64,000 bases of DNA from positions 21,289 through 85,288 of the forward strand of contig JAFIES010000127.1 in assembly GCA_020832415.1 (NCBI GenBank), given 5' to 3'. Shown here piece by piece: positions 27,542 to 36,101 of the stretch (its first letter is position 1; the number at the start of each line of letters is the position of its first letter). This DNA comes from Balneolaceae bacterium. GTDB lineage: Bacteria; Bacteroidota; Rhodothermia; Balneolales; Balneolaceae. Made by a program: the position numbers and the translations under genes. The notes below the pieces were generated by a model. That model saw only the letters and a list, made by a program, of their open reading frames with translations, was not told the origin of the DNA and searched no databases.

Positions 27542-28459
27542 ATGTCTGAAATCAAACATCAATTCACTCAGTACATTCGCACTCTTCAAAATGAGATCTG
27601 CTCAGCACTTGAAAAGATCGACGGAATAGCAAAATTCCGGGAAGATGCGTGGCAGCGTGATGGCGGAGGCGGAGGGTTTACCAGGGTCATCGAAAAGGGG
27701 AATCTGTTCGAAAAAGGTGGCGTGAATATATCCACTGTACATGGTGAATTGCCCGATCCGATAAAGAAACATTTTAACGTCGATCAGGGCTGGTTTTGGG
27801 CCGGGGGATTATCCCTTGTCATACATCCTGAAAGCCCTATGGTGCCTACTGTACATGCCAACTTTCGCTATTTCGAGCTTTACGAAGATGAGCAGATGGA
27901 TTCCCGCGTTGATGCCTGGTTTGGTGGCGGTGCAGATCTAACACCTTACTATCTGTGGGATGAGGACGCCATACTTTTTCACTCGGCACTTAAAACCGCC
28001 TGTGATAAACACGGCGATGATTTATATCCACAGTTTAAAAAACAGTGTGATGACTATTTTTTCAACAGCCACCGTGGTGAAGCTCGCGGAATCGGGGGGC
28101 TCTTTTTCGATTATCTCCGGCCGGATGAAGAGCGATCACTTGAACAGTGGCACGCTTTCACAAAAGATGCCGGAAATGCATTCTTTGAAGCGTATCTGCC
28201 CATTGTAAAACGGCGAATGGATGAACCGTACAATGAAAAGCAGAAATACTGGCAGGAAATCCGCCGCGGGCGATATGTTGAATTTAACCTAATCCATGAT
28301 CGCGGCACTCTTTTTGGACTAAAAACGAATGGCCGAATTGAGTCCATTCTCATGAGCCTTCCTCCAACCGTTCGGTGGGATTATGATTTTCATCCGGAAC
28401 CGGGTTCAAGGGAAGAAAAGCTGCTTGGTCTATTGAAAAGTCCGAGAGAGTGGGTTTGA
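27542..28459 (+). CDS. hemF: oxygen-dependent coproporphyrinogen III oxidase
   Basis: WQRDGGGGGFTRVIEKGNLFEKGGVN, VHANFRYFE, WFGGGADLTPYY, FNLIHDRGTLFGL. Confidence 0.97.
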   Translation: MSEIKHQFTQYIRTLQNEICSALEKIDGIAKFREDAWQRDGGGGGFTRVIEKGNLFEKGGVNISTVHGELPDPIKKHFNVDQGWFWAGGLSLVIHPESPMVPTVHANFRYFELYEDEQMDSRVDAWFGGGADLTPYYLWDEDAILFHSALKTACDKHGDDLYPQFKKQCDDYFFNSHRGEARGIGGLFFDYLRPDEERSLEQWHAFTKDAGNAFFEAYLPIVKRRMDEPYNEKQKYWQEIRRGRYVEFNLIHDRGTLFGLKTNGRIESILMSLPPTVRWDYDFHPEPGSREEKLLGLLKSPREWV

Positions 28460-28517
28460 TCAACCGAAGTTCCAGAAAAAATTTGTATATGTATAAGCGG
28501 ATTGAATTAATCCAAGG

Positions 28518-28597
28518 CTGGTTCAAGCGTCCGCTTGGACCCATTTCCACTTTTACAATTTAAGGCCTTTAAAGGCACAAGCGGACGCTTGCGCCAG
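28518..28597. repeat. inverted pair of palindromes (CAAGCGTCCGCTTG ... CAAGCGGACGCTTG)
   Basis: CTGGTTCAAGCGTCCGCTTGGACC versus reverse complement of GGCACAAGCGGACGCTTGCGCCAG, between convergent genes. Confidence 0.8.
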
Positions 28598-28603
28598 TGC
28601 CAG

Positions 28604-29533
28604 CTACTTTTCCTTAAGTTCATCAATCGAAAGCCCCTGCATTACAGCATTGAAGTTCGAAAGGTCTTTCGGCAGAATAATTCGGTTTTCTTCTTTGCCT
28701 AAGCCGCTCAGTACAGTGAGATATTTCTCTTTCAGCTGAAGCTGCATCGCTTCCGTTCCGTTTGGCTGCGACAGGGCATCTGCAATCTGCTCGATCGAAA
28801 TTGCTGTAGCTTCAGCAATAGCTTCAATTTCGTTCGCCCAGCCTTCCGCCTCATTGATTCTTCGCTGCATCTCTGCTTCAGAAATATTTACAATTTCGGC
28901 ACGGCGACCCTGCGCATCATTCACGTTGGAATCTCTAACACCTTCCGATCGTGCAATAACCGCTCGTCGTTCCCGCTCGGCTGTCATCTGCCGCTCCATA
29001 GCATTTTGGACCGTTCTCGGAGTGTTGATATTTTTGATTTCGTATCGGTGAACTTTTATTCCCCAAAGACGCTCTACTTCACTGAGCACTGAAACCACTT
29101 CCTGGCTCATTTTTGCTCGCTCTTCAAACGTTTCATCCAGATCCATCTGTCCAATAACTGACCGCGTGGTTGTTTGAGCCAGCTGCACCGAAGCATACCG
29201 GTAATCGGTTACGCCATAGCTTGCATTCACAGGGTCCATCACACTCAGGTAGAGAACACCATCCACCTCTACCTTTACATTATCTTTTGTAAAACACTCC
29301 TGAGGTTCCACTTCGATGGTCTCTTCCCGCAGATCCTGCTTGTAAACTACCTTATCCACAAAAGGAATAAGTGCGTGGAAACCCGGTCCAAGTGTTTTAT
29401 GATAGTTTCCCAGTCGCTCTACAATGTGTGCGTACTGATTGGGCACCAATCGAATAGCTTGCAAAAATTTAAACACCATATAGATCGCAAACAGTGCAAG
29501 TAAAATCTGGCTGACTGTATTTAAAAATTCCAT
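28604..29533 (-). CDS. SPFH/Band-7 domain protein
   Basis: VPNQYAHIVERLGNYHKTLGPGFHALIPFVDKVVYKQDLREETIEV. Confidence 0.93.
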   Translation of the reverse strand: MEFLNTVSQILLALFAIYMVFKFLQAIRLVPNQYAHIVERLGNYHKTLGPGFHALIPFVDKVVYKQDLREETIEVEPQECFTKDNVKVEVDGVLYLSVMDPVNASYGVTDYRYASVQLAQTTTRSVIGQMDLDETFEERAKMSQEVVSVLSEVERLWGIKVHRYEIKNINTPRTVQNAMERQMTAERERRAVIARSEGVRDSNVNDAQGRRAEIVNISEAEMQRRINEAEGWANEIEAIAEATAISIEQIADALSQPNGTEAMQLQLKEKYLTVLSGLGKEENRIILPKDLSNFNAVMQGLSIDELKEK

Positions 29534-30483
29534 TAGTTCGCCCCCTTAGATGTTGAAGTTTTTACGGTTTGTCTGCCTGTGGTGTGATCACTTACGGTTG
29601 CAACACCCTCAAAAAAGGTTTTGAGATTGGCAGTTTCAACAGGTAATACCGAAACATTGGTATTTTGGATAATTTTGCCAAACTGGTTGATGTACTGCTC
29701 TACAAGTTTTGTCTGAACAGCGAGAGATCCGCCCGGCTTTTCAATTGCCTGTGCAACTCTGCGAATTCCATTTGCAGTTGCTGTGGCCACCAATTCAATC
29801 TCTTTTGCGCGGCCTTTCGCTTCATTGATTCTGCGCTGCCGTTGTGCTTCTGATACCAGAACCTGGCTCTGCTGCTCACCTTTTGATTCATTGATACGCG
29901 CTTCCCGCTGACCTTCCGAACTGGTGATGTCGGCACGTTTCTGGCGCTCAGCCTCCATCTGCTTCTCCATGGTATCCACAATTTCGTTTGAGGGACGAAT
30001 ATTGCGAATCTCATACCTCAGCACTTTCACCCCCCATGGGTCGGCAGCTTTGTCGATCTCCTGCACAATATTTTCATTCATCTTTTCGCGCTCAGAAAAT
30101 GTGTCATCAAGCGAAATCTTACCAATTTCACTCCGCATTGTGGTTTGGGCAAGATTAATCGCAGCGGCTTTGTAGTTCGAAATACCGTAACTCGCCTTAT
30201 GCGAATCCATCACCTTCAGGTAGGCAATTCCATCCACTGTTACTTCAATATTATCTTTTGTAATACAGGTTTGGCTGGGAACATCAATTACCTGTTCCCG
30301 CATCTCCTGGTGATAGGCTGCCCGGTCAACAAATGGAATGAGAAAATGAAATCCCGGTTTCAGTGTTTTTTTGTACTTACCCAAGCGTTCCTGTATAACT
30401 TCTTCCCTCATTTCTACAATGATGAAAAGCCGGGTTAGGATGAAGTAGAGAAATACGATAAAAAGTAGTAGTCCTGTCCACAT
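29533..30483 (-). CDS. SPFH/Band-7 domain protein (paralog)
   Basis: VQERLGKYKKTLKPGFHFLIPFVDRAAYHQEMREQVIDVPSQTCITKDN. Confidence 0.93.
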   Translation of the reverse strand: MWTGLLLFIVFLYFILTRLFIIVEMREEVIQERLGKYKKTLKPGFHFLIPFVDRAAYHQEMREQVIDVPSQTCITKDNIEVTVDGIAYLKVMDSHKASYGISNYKAAAINLAQTTMRSEIGKISLDDTFSEREKMNENIVQEIDKAADPWGVKVLRYEIRNIRPSNEIVDTMEKQMEAERQKRADITSSEGQREARINESKGEQQSQVLVSEAQRQRRINEAKGRAKEIELVATATANGIRRVAQAIEKPGGSLAVQTKLVEQYINQFGKIIQNTNVSVLPVETANLKTFFEGVATVSDHTTGRQTVKTSTSKGAN

Positions 30484-30485
30484 GG

Positions 30486-30986
30486 TCAGTTTTTATCCTT
30501 TTGTTTAGTTGATTGATCCATGGGTTCGTAGGCATCAATTGCCTCTACCACCCATGTAGTGTTTTCCCGATATCGGATGGCTACCTGACGGCCTGCAATA
30601 ACGCGGCCTTTCATAGAGCGGGCATTCCAGGTAGCACCATCAAACCGAATGCGTCCGCTGTTATCATCTTCGTTCAGATCGCTCACAACCGTGGCAACCT
30701 GATCCATTGCTTCATAATCTTCATCTGCAATTTTGGTAAAGGTATCAGATTTGAAATATTTTTTGATGAATGGCCGTATGGCGATGGTTAGCCCAATGGA
30801 TGTAAGCAGCCATGCTGTGATAGCCCATACAGGATCACCCAGCAGGCCGAGGAAACGCAAAATACCGATACTTACACCGCTAATGCCCAGGAAGAAAGCA
30901 ACTCCACCGGGCAAAGCAAATTCAAGCAGCATGAGTATCAGGCCACCTGCTAAAAATATCCACGTTAGTGTTTCTCCATCCATCAC
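30486..30986 (-). CDS. NfeD family protein
   Basis: TM N-terminus and C-terminal OB-like GRIRFDGATWNARS; operon with SPFH genes. Confidence 0.88.
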   Translation of the reverse strand: MMDGETLTWIFLAGGLILMLLEFALPGGVAFFLGISGVSIGILRFLGLLGDPVWAITAWLLTSIGLTIAIRPFIKKYFKSDTFTKIADEDYEAMDQVATVVSDLNEDDNSGRIRFDGATWNARSMKGRVIAGRQVAIRYRENTTWVVEAIDAYEPMDQSTKQKDKN

Positions 30987-31092
30987 ATTGCAATCTGCTG
31001 TTTATTGTTGGGATAGATAGCAAATTACAGAGTAAAAATCTCTCTTAATTTTTGATTTTATCTGATTTTTTTGGATTACTCATAGCATACAT

Positions 31093-31215
31093 CGTCATTT
31101 CGAGCAGAGCGGAACGAATGTGGAGCGGCGTCGAGAAGTCTTGATGAGTAGGCTTAAGCTAAGAGTTCTCGACAAGCTCGAACTGACGGGGTGGGAAAGG
31201 CTCGAACTGACGGGG
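31093..31215. repeat. REP-like inverted repeat with 16-bp direct duplication (GCTCGAACTGACGGGG x2)
   Basis: CGTCATTTCGAGC...GTCGAGAAGTCT...AGAGTTCTCGACAAGCTCGAACTGACGGGG; second exact GCTCGAACTGACGGGG at 31200-31215. Confidence 0.8.
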
Positions 31216-31239
31216 TTGAGTAGAATCCGAATTCCTGCT

Positions 31240-33165
31240 TCAACCAATCCGTTTGAGCAGCCTGCCTAAAAATTTCTCACCATACATCTTGTTGATATGA
31301 TCCATATCCGCAATTACCACAAGCTCTCTCTTACTTCTTGAAAATGCTACGTTCAGAAGGCGGGGCACACTCAGGCCGTTTTTATCTTCATCAAGCGGGC
31401 GAACGGAATAGTGCCGTATTCTGCCATGCTGCTGTTCACCGCTCATAACCGTATCAAAAATGATATAATCTTTTTCGCGCCCTTGGAACGTGTGAATCGT
31501 ACCCACTTCCACATTTCGGATGCCTGCTTCATAAAGCCGGTTTCTTAAATCGTAAACCACACTTCTGAAGGGCACGATCACACCGACCTGTTCCATCAAA
31601 ATACCGCGACCGGCCATATTCTTAAGCAGCCGCTCTATCACCTCCTGGTGCACACTGTTTACTGGCTTGAACCCTCTCTCTCCCTCTTTTTGGAGCAGAT
31701 ATGGTCCATATTTGGATGTATTGACCAGGTGAAATGCTCTATCGTTCAATGTTAAGGAACCCGTATCTTCAGTGGCTTTACCGGTCTTCAGGCGGCCTTC
31801 ATAAAAAACCGTGCTGATAACATCTGCGAGGGATGATTCCAGCCGGTACTGCGTATCAAAAAAGGAGGTAAATCCGGGGTTTTCATCGTGCCAGGAGAAA
31901 AGGTCCTCACCCGTCTCTGCACCGGATACTGTGGTAAAAATATCTTTTTCCAGGAATTCACGAGCATCATGATCACTCGTTAGTGCGATTGGCGGCAGCT
32001 GCATGGGATCGCCCACTACAACCATATGCCACTTTGCATGAGCGGCCAAAACCATCAGATAAGGAAGATTTGCCATGGAGCTTTCATCCACAACTACAGC
32101 GTCGAAATCGAGATCATGAAACAGATCGGATGTACACACTTTGGCAAGTGTAGTGGCCACAAGCTGTTTTTTCCAGAGCTCTTTTCTCTCATTAACATGG
32201 CTCAGCTCCTCCAGGCGATCTTCCAGGATTTCCAATCCGCCCGCATCCTTAATTTTCTGATCGATCAGCTTCAGCTCCAGTTCCTGATTGTTTGTTGGCT
32301 GTTTTCCATTCTTCAATCGTTTTTCAACAGCTCTCAGTGCTTTTTCGCGCCGGCTCAGCAGATCAACCCATTCGCCTGCCTCCTCTTTCTGTTTGGTTAT
32401 GGCTGATTCAATCTGGGCATCAAACAGGTGGTTTTCCAGCAGATCACTCTTCAGGGCGGCATCACCAAACCGGCTGATTTTATCCGGGCTGATGTTCACT
32501 CCTATCACGTTCATTGCATGCAGAGAGCTGAGCAGCCCAACATCAACCGCGCGATTGGTGTTTGATGCAAACAGCACCTTTTTCCCATTATTCAGGTAGT
32601 TGGCTATGATGTACCCCAATGTATCGGTTTTCCCCGTACCGGGCGGACCCCACACAAAGAGTGTCCGGCGAACCATCGCTTTTTCAATAGCATCACGCTG
32701 AGCTTCATTGCGCGAACCATCTTCTTTGATGCTCTCATCAAACGGTATTGCCGCATCTGATGGCTTAAAAAGACGCTCCAGTCTCTGCTCAACTCCATCA
32801 TCCAGATCCTGAAGTTTCATGATTTCTGAAAGTGTGCGCTTCAGCACGAAATCATTTTCCCACTCCAGATGTATCGCTGAAATAGTGGATTCCAAATCTT
32901 CCGGGAATCGTAACACTACTTCATTCTCTTCGAAAGAGACGGGGTGAATAGTGTATGATTTCTCCCCGAACGTAGCTTTTATCTCCTCCGCAAAACGTAT
33001 AGAGGGCTGATGACAATCAAATTTGTAGTCATAAGAATCTGCCGGAGCCGTTTTCGTTTTTATACCATTAAAGAGTATTTCTGTGGATGGTTTTTCCCGA
33101 ACCGTTTCTATTTCCGATTCGAGCGCAACGGCTGCCTGATGAAGTAGTTTTTTTATGGATTTCAT
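31240..33165 (-). CDS. UPF1/IGHMBP2-like superfamily 1 DNA/RNA helicase
   Basis: VWGPPGTGKTDTLGYII, DEAS-like VVVDESSMANLPY, GDPMQLPPI, GTIHTFQGREKDYIIFD, NVAFSRSKRELVVI. Confidence 0.9.
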   Translation of the reverse strand: MKSIKKLLHQAAVALESEIETVREKPSTEILFNGIKTKTAPADSYDYKFDCHQPSIRFAEEIKATFGEKSYTIHPVSFEENEVVLRFPEDLESTISAIHLEWENDFVLKRTLSEIMKLQDLDDGVEQRLERLFKPSDAAIPFDESIKEDGSRNEAQRDAIEKAMVRRTLFVWGPPGTGKTDTLGYIIANYLNNGKKVLFASNTNRAVDVGLLSSLHAMNVIGVNISPDKISRFGDAALKSDLLENHLFDAQIESAITKQKEEAGEWVDLLSRREKALRAVEKRLKNGKQPTNNQELELKLIDQKIKDAGGLEILEDRLEELSHVNERKELWKKQLVATTLAKVCTSDLFHDLDFDAVVVDESSMANLPYLMVLAAHAKWHMVVVGDPMQLPPIALTSDHDAREFLEKDIFTTVSGAETGEDLFSWHDENPGFTSFFDTQYRLESSLADVISTVFYEGRLKTGKATEDTGSLTLNDRAFHLVNTSKYGPYLLQKEGERGFKPVNSVHQEVIERLLKNMAGRGILMEQVGVIVPFRSVVYDLRNRLYEAGIRNVEVGTIHTFQGREKDYIIFDTVMSGEQQHGRIRHYSVRPLDEDKNGLSVPRLLNVAFSRSKRELVVIADMDHINKMYGEKFLGRLLKRIG

Positions 33166-33178
33166 ATCGGCTTAAGGT

Positions 33179-33206
33179 AAAAGTGAAAAGTGAAAAGTGA
33201 AAAGTG
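33179..33206. repeat. 4 exact tandem copies of AAAAGTG
   Basis: aaaagtgaaaagtgaaaagtgaaaagtg directly upstream of helicase gene. Confidence 0.95.
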
Positions 33207-33288
33207 AATTTACTTTATCGAACTACGATTTATGTTCACTCATATGAATCTGATGTATAAGGCACAAACAGGGTGTTTTAGCCAGTTT

Positions 33289-33330
33289 GTTTCATGTCTC
33301 ACTTTTGCCGTTTGCCTTTTCACTTCTGCC
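33289..33330 (-). repeat. degenerate GTGARAM heptad repeats (reverse strand)
   Basis: Reverse complement GGCAGAAGTGAAAAGGCAAACGGCAAAAGTGAGACATGAAAC. Confidence 0.7.
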
Positions 33331-34259
33331 TACTGATCCCACAGCTCCGAGCGAATCATATCAGCACTTTTCTCTGAAATAATGTACTCCAGCTTGATGC
33401 GGTTTTTTTCGGGTATTTTTGCTTCAACAAGGCGGGCACTTGCAGGGGTGTACACAATGAGATCGGTATTTCGTACAAAGAGCGGAAGTGATTTTCCATA
33501 TGTAGCGCCGGCAACGAACGCTCCTTCAAATTTCATCAGGGTTTTTAGCTCATTGATGATTTTAGGAATCGAATCTTCTTCTGCGGTTACAAGACCAATA
33601 GCTTCAATACCTGCACGATCCATAATGGAGAGAAGTACATCCGCGTCGTAATGAAAAACCACCGGCATGATACGGATGGAATCGCTCAAATTTCGGAATT
33701 CATTAACCAGGTGAATGGGAACAAAAAGAGCTTCAAAGTTTACTGCGGTATCATAATCTCCCGATTTGAGAGTTGAGCTTTTTACTCCAATCTGATTTTT
33801 TATTGAATCGGATAAAATTTTTGCCAGCTCAACGGTCTCACCAATAGTGGCAATACTTTGAATACGATCTGGCCACTCCATAAAGTTGATCTGTTCTTCA
33901 AATATCGCCTCAATTTCAGCTTCATCAAGTCCAAAGCCTATCAACTCTTCAAGAAGCAGTTGCATTCTTTCTGCTCCCAATTCTAAACGCTCTGTTTTAT
34001 CAAGAGCAGAGCTTTGGCGTTTCACAATAAATCCGCGGCCCTGTTCACTCTCTATCATGCCCTCGCCAACCAGCTGATGATACGCTTTTCTTACGGTGTG
34101 AAAGCTCGCGCCAAGCTGTTTTCCAAGAACTCTTGTGGATGGCAATTGCTCACCAACCTGAAACTGTTTCGTGGAGATCATCAGGCGGATACGATCGGCA
34201 ATATGTTTTGCTGAATGCTGCATAGAGATGAAGGTAGTCAGCCGGTTCAGAAAACCCAA
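33330..34259 (-). CDS. GntR-family transcriptional regulator
   Basis: IADRIRLMISTKQFQVGEQLPSTRVLGKQLGASFHTVRKAYHQLVGEGMIESEQGRGFIV wHTH. Confidence 0.88.
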   Translation of the reverse strand: MGFLNRLTTFISMQHSAKHIADRIRLMISTKQFQVGEQLPSTRVLGKQLGASFHTVRKAYHQLVGEGMIESEQGRGFIVKRQSSALDKTERLELGAERMQLLLEELIGFGLDEAEIEAIFEEQINFMEWPDRIQSIATIGETVELAKILSDSIKNQIGVKSSTLKSGDYDTAVNFEALFVPIHLVNEFRNLSDSIRIMPVVFHYDADVLLSIMDRAGIEAIGLVTAEEDSIPKIINELKTLMKFEGAFVAGATYGKSLPLFVRNTDLIVYTPASARLVEAKIPEKNRIKLEYIISEKSADMIRSELWDQ

Positions 34260-34411
34260 ACATGGAAATGTATATCATAAAAATATGATGACTGATAGCG
34301 AACCTGTAGTAGCTTTTATTATTTCCTAAAGCTTTCCCATCAACCCCTCGACTGATTTGCCGGGATTTATGCGGTTCCGCGCCTCGGGATTTCTTTTTTG
34401 TTCTGATTGTA

Positions 34412-34748
34412 CCTCGGGTTGCGCTCCATCATCCATGCGTTGCATGTGTGATTCTCGCTTCACCCGAGGCTACAATATCGGTCACCCCTAAAGGGGTTTG
34501 AGCTTTTTGGCTTTTCAGGAAAAGAGATCGAAATGGAAATTACTACTATGGCCCCACAGAAAGAAGGCCCAAGCGAGATACTTCGGCAAGCACAGTAGTG
34601 GCTCCTTGCGCCATTTGAAAATCATAAGATTCTTGTATTGCAGTAATCCCCTAAATCTTCGCTCAACTCATAATCGACTCCGAAAGGAGTCAAATGTTTG
34701 TAGCCGGGGCAAGATTGGATTATAAACGCACAGTATATTATCCCAATC
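34412..34748. repeat. cluster of palindromes in a long non-coding interval
   Basis: CCTCGGGT/ACCCGAGG (34412/34462), ACCCC-taaa-GGGGT (34484), GACTCC-gaaa-GGAGTC (34676), GATTGG/CCAATC (34713/34743). Confidence 0.7.
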
Positions 34749-34951
34749 GCAGCCCTGGATAAACGAAACATCTAAGAAATATCCCGAGGTAAGCATGCAG
34801 GAAAAGCAACCGGTAAAATCGAAGGGAGTGGGCACAAGATCAGAAACGGGTACATCAAGCTTAGATTTGGTTGGATAACGAAGCCACAAACATGAATCCT
34901 GAAACAGCAAACAGAGCTAATTAAGAACACCCAAACAGGCAAAATTTTATC

Positions 34952-35000
34952 AAAAAAAAACCTGCGAGCTTTTGGATTGCTCCAAATTGCCCGCAGGTTT
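34952..35000 (-). terminator. rho-independent terminator of the downstream minus-strand isomerase gene
   Basis: AACCTGCGAGC...TTGGA-ttgc-TCCAA...GCCCGCAGGTT with long T tract on minus strand. Confidence 0.88.
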
Positions 35001-35037
35001 ATAAGATGTAGATAATACTCCTTTATAGTTATAGTAA

Positions 35038-35913
35038 TTAGCCTCTTCTGATCACTTCGAGGCTTCTCATATACTCCGCATTGTCGCGAACAGCATCTAA
35101 AGGATTGGTTCCTGTATATGCTTCCTGCTCAACCAACAGATATTGCATTCCGTTTTCTTTTGCTTCTGCAAGAACTGTTGGGAAATCAATTGTTCCGGTT
35201 CCAAGAGTTACAGATTCTGTTTCACCATCTACAGTGGCCAGATCTTTAATGTGGCACGAAGTGAATCTGTTGGGGTATCTTCTAACCCAATCAATCGGAT
35301 CGTGCTGTCCCGCAACTACCCAGTAGATATCCATCTGGTATTCTACAAGATTGGAATCCGTTTCATCCATCAGAACTTCCTGTGGAATTTCTCCTTCCAG
35401 CTCTTCGAATGTGTACGCATGGTTGTGATAGGCAAATTTAACACCTGCATTGTTGGCGATCTCGCCAAAGCGGTTAAAGTTCTCTGCCATCTCTTTGTAC
35501 GCATCGATCGACTCTTGCGGGCCAATCCACGGGCAAACGATGTACGGTACGCCAATCTCAGCAAGCTGCTCTACTTTTCGCTCATAATCCTGAAATACAT
35601 TGGCATGAGTAGAGACCATGGTTAATCCGAGATCATCCAGAAAACTCTTGAATGCGGTATTTCCCATTCCCCAGAAAATCCCGAGCTGTCCTTCATAGCT
35701 TTCAATTTGCTTGTATCCAAAATCGGCAACCTGGCTGATTACGCCTTCAGGATCATCACCGATTACATGGCGGAGTGTATAGAGCTGTACTCCAAATGGG
35801 TTGTATTCTTCACCTGCAGGAGCGCATGATTTTAAAAATGGTATGCTTCCCAAAGCAAGGCCTGAAGCCAGTGCTCCTGATGTTTTTAAAAAAGAACGAC
35901 GAGAGTGTTTCAT
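35038..35913 (-). CDS. sugar phosphate isomerase/epimerase with Tat-type signal
   Basis: MKHSRRSFLKTSGALASGLALG; YHNHAYTFEEL, HIKDLATVDG. Confidence 0.88.
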   Translation of the reverse strand: MKHSRRSFLKTSGALASGLALGSIPFLKSCAPAGEEYNPFGVQLYTLRHVIGDDPEGVISQVADFGYKQIESYEGQLGIFWGMGNTAFKSFLDDLGLTMVSTHANVFQDYERKVEQLAEIGVPYIVCPWIGPQESIDAYKEMAENFNRFGEIANNAGVKFAYHNHAYTFEELEGEIPQEVLMDETDSNLVEYQMDIYWVVAGQHDPIDWVRRYPNRFTSCHIKDLATVDGETESVTLGTGTIDFPTVLAEAKENGMQYLLVEQEAYTGTNPLDAVRDNAEYMRSLEVIRRG

Positions 35914-36101
35914 AATGATGGTGTTTTGATTAACTGTTTAGCATTAAAATGTAGAATTATCCCCTTAAAATGCTCTTTTACATACTAAGCATCAAATTAG
36001 TTTACCTAACTAATTCTATTACTGCAATAATAGATTTCAAAGTTTTACGTAAACATGCCGCACTAAGCGTATTTATAGATTTTTGCAAAGAGTGATTTCG
36101 G

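Noticed and set aside
28604-30986. SPFH-SPFH-NfeD operon considered as a novel membrane defence system
   Set aside because: This gene order is a widespread, ordinary stomatin/NfeD operon.
31240-33165. SF1 helicase considered as part of an anti-phage defence island
   Set aside because: Flanking genes are housekeeping (SPFH/NfeD, GntR regulator); no nuclease or methylase partner adjacent.
33179-33206. AAAAGTG tandem repeats considered as CRISPR-like array
   Set aside because: Units are 7 bp with no spacers; no cas genes anywhere in the window.
34498-34910. 75-aa (+) and 80-aa (-) ORFs in the palindrome-rich island
   Set aside because: No RBS, no family, low-complexity translation; more likely non-coding repeat DNA.
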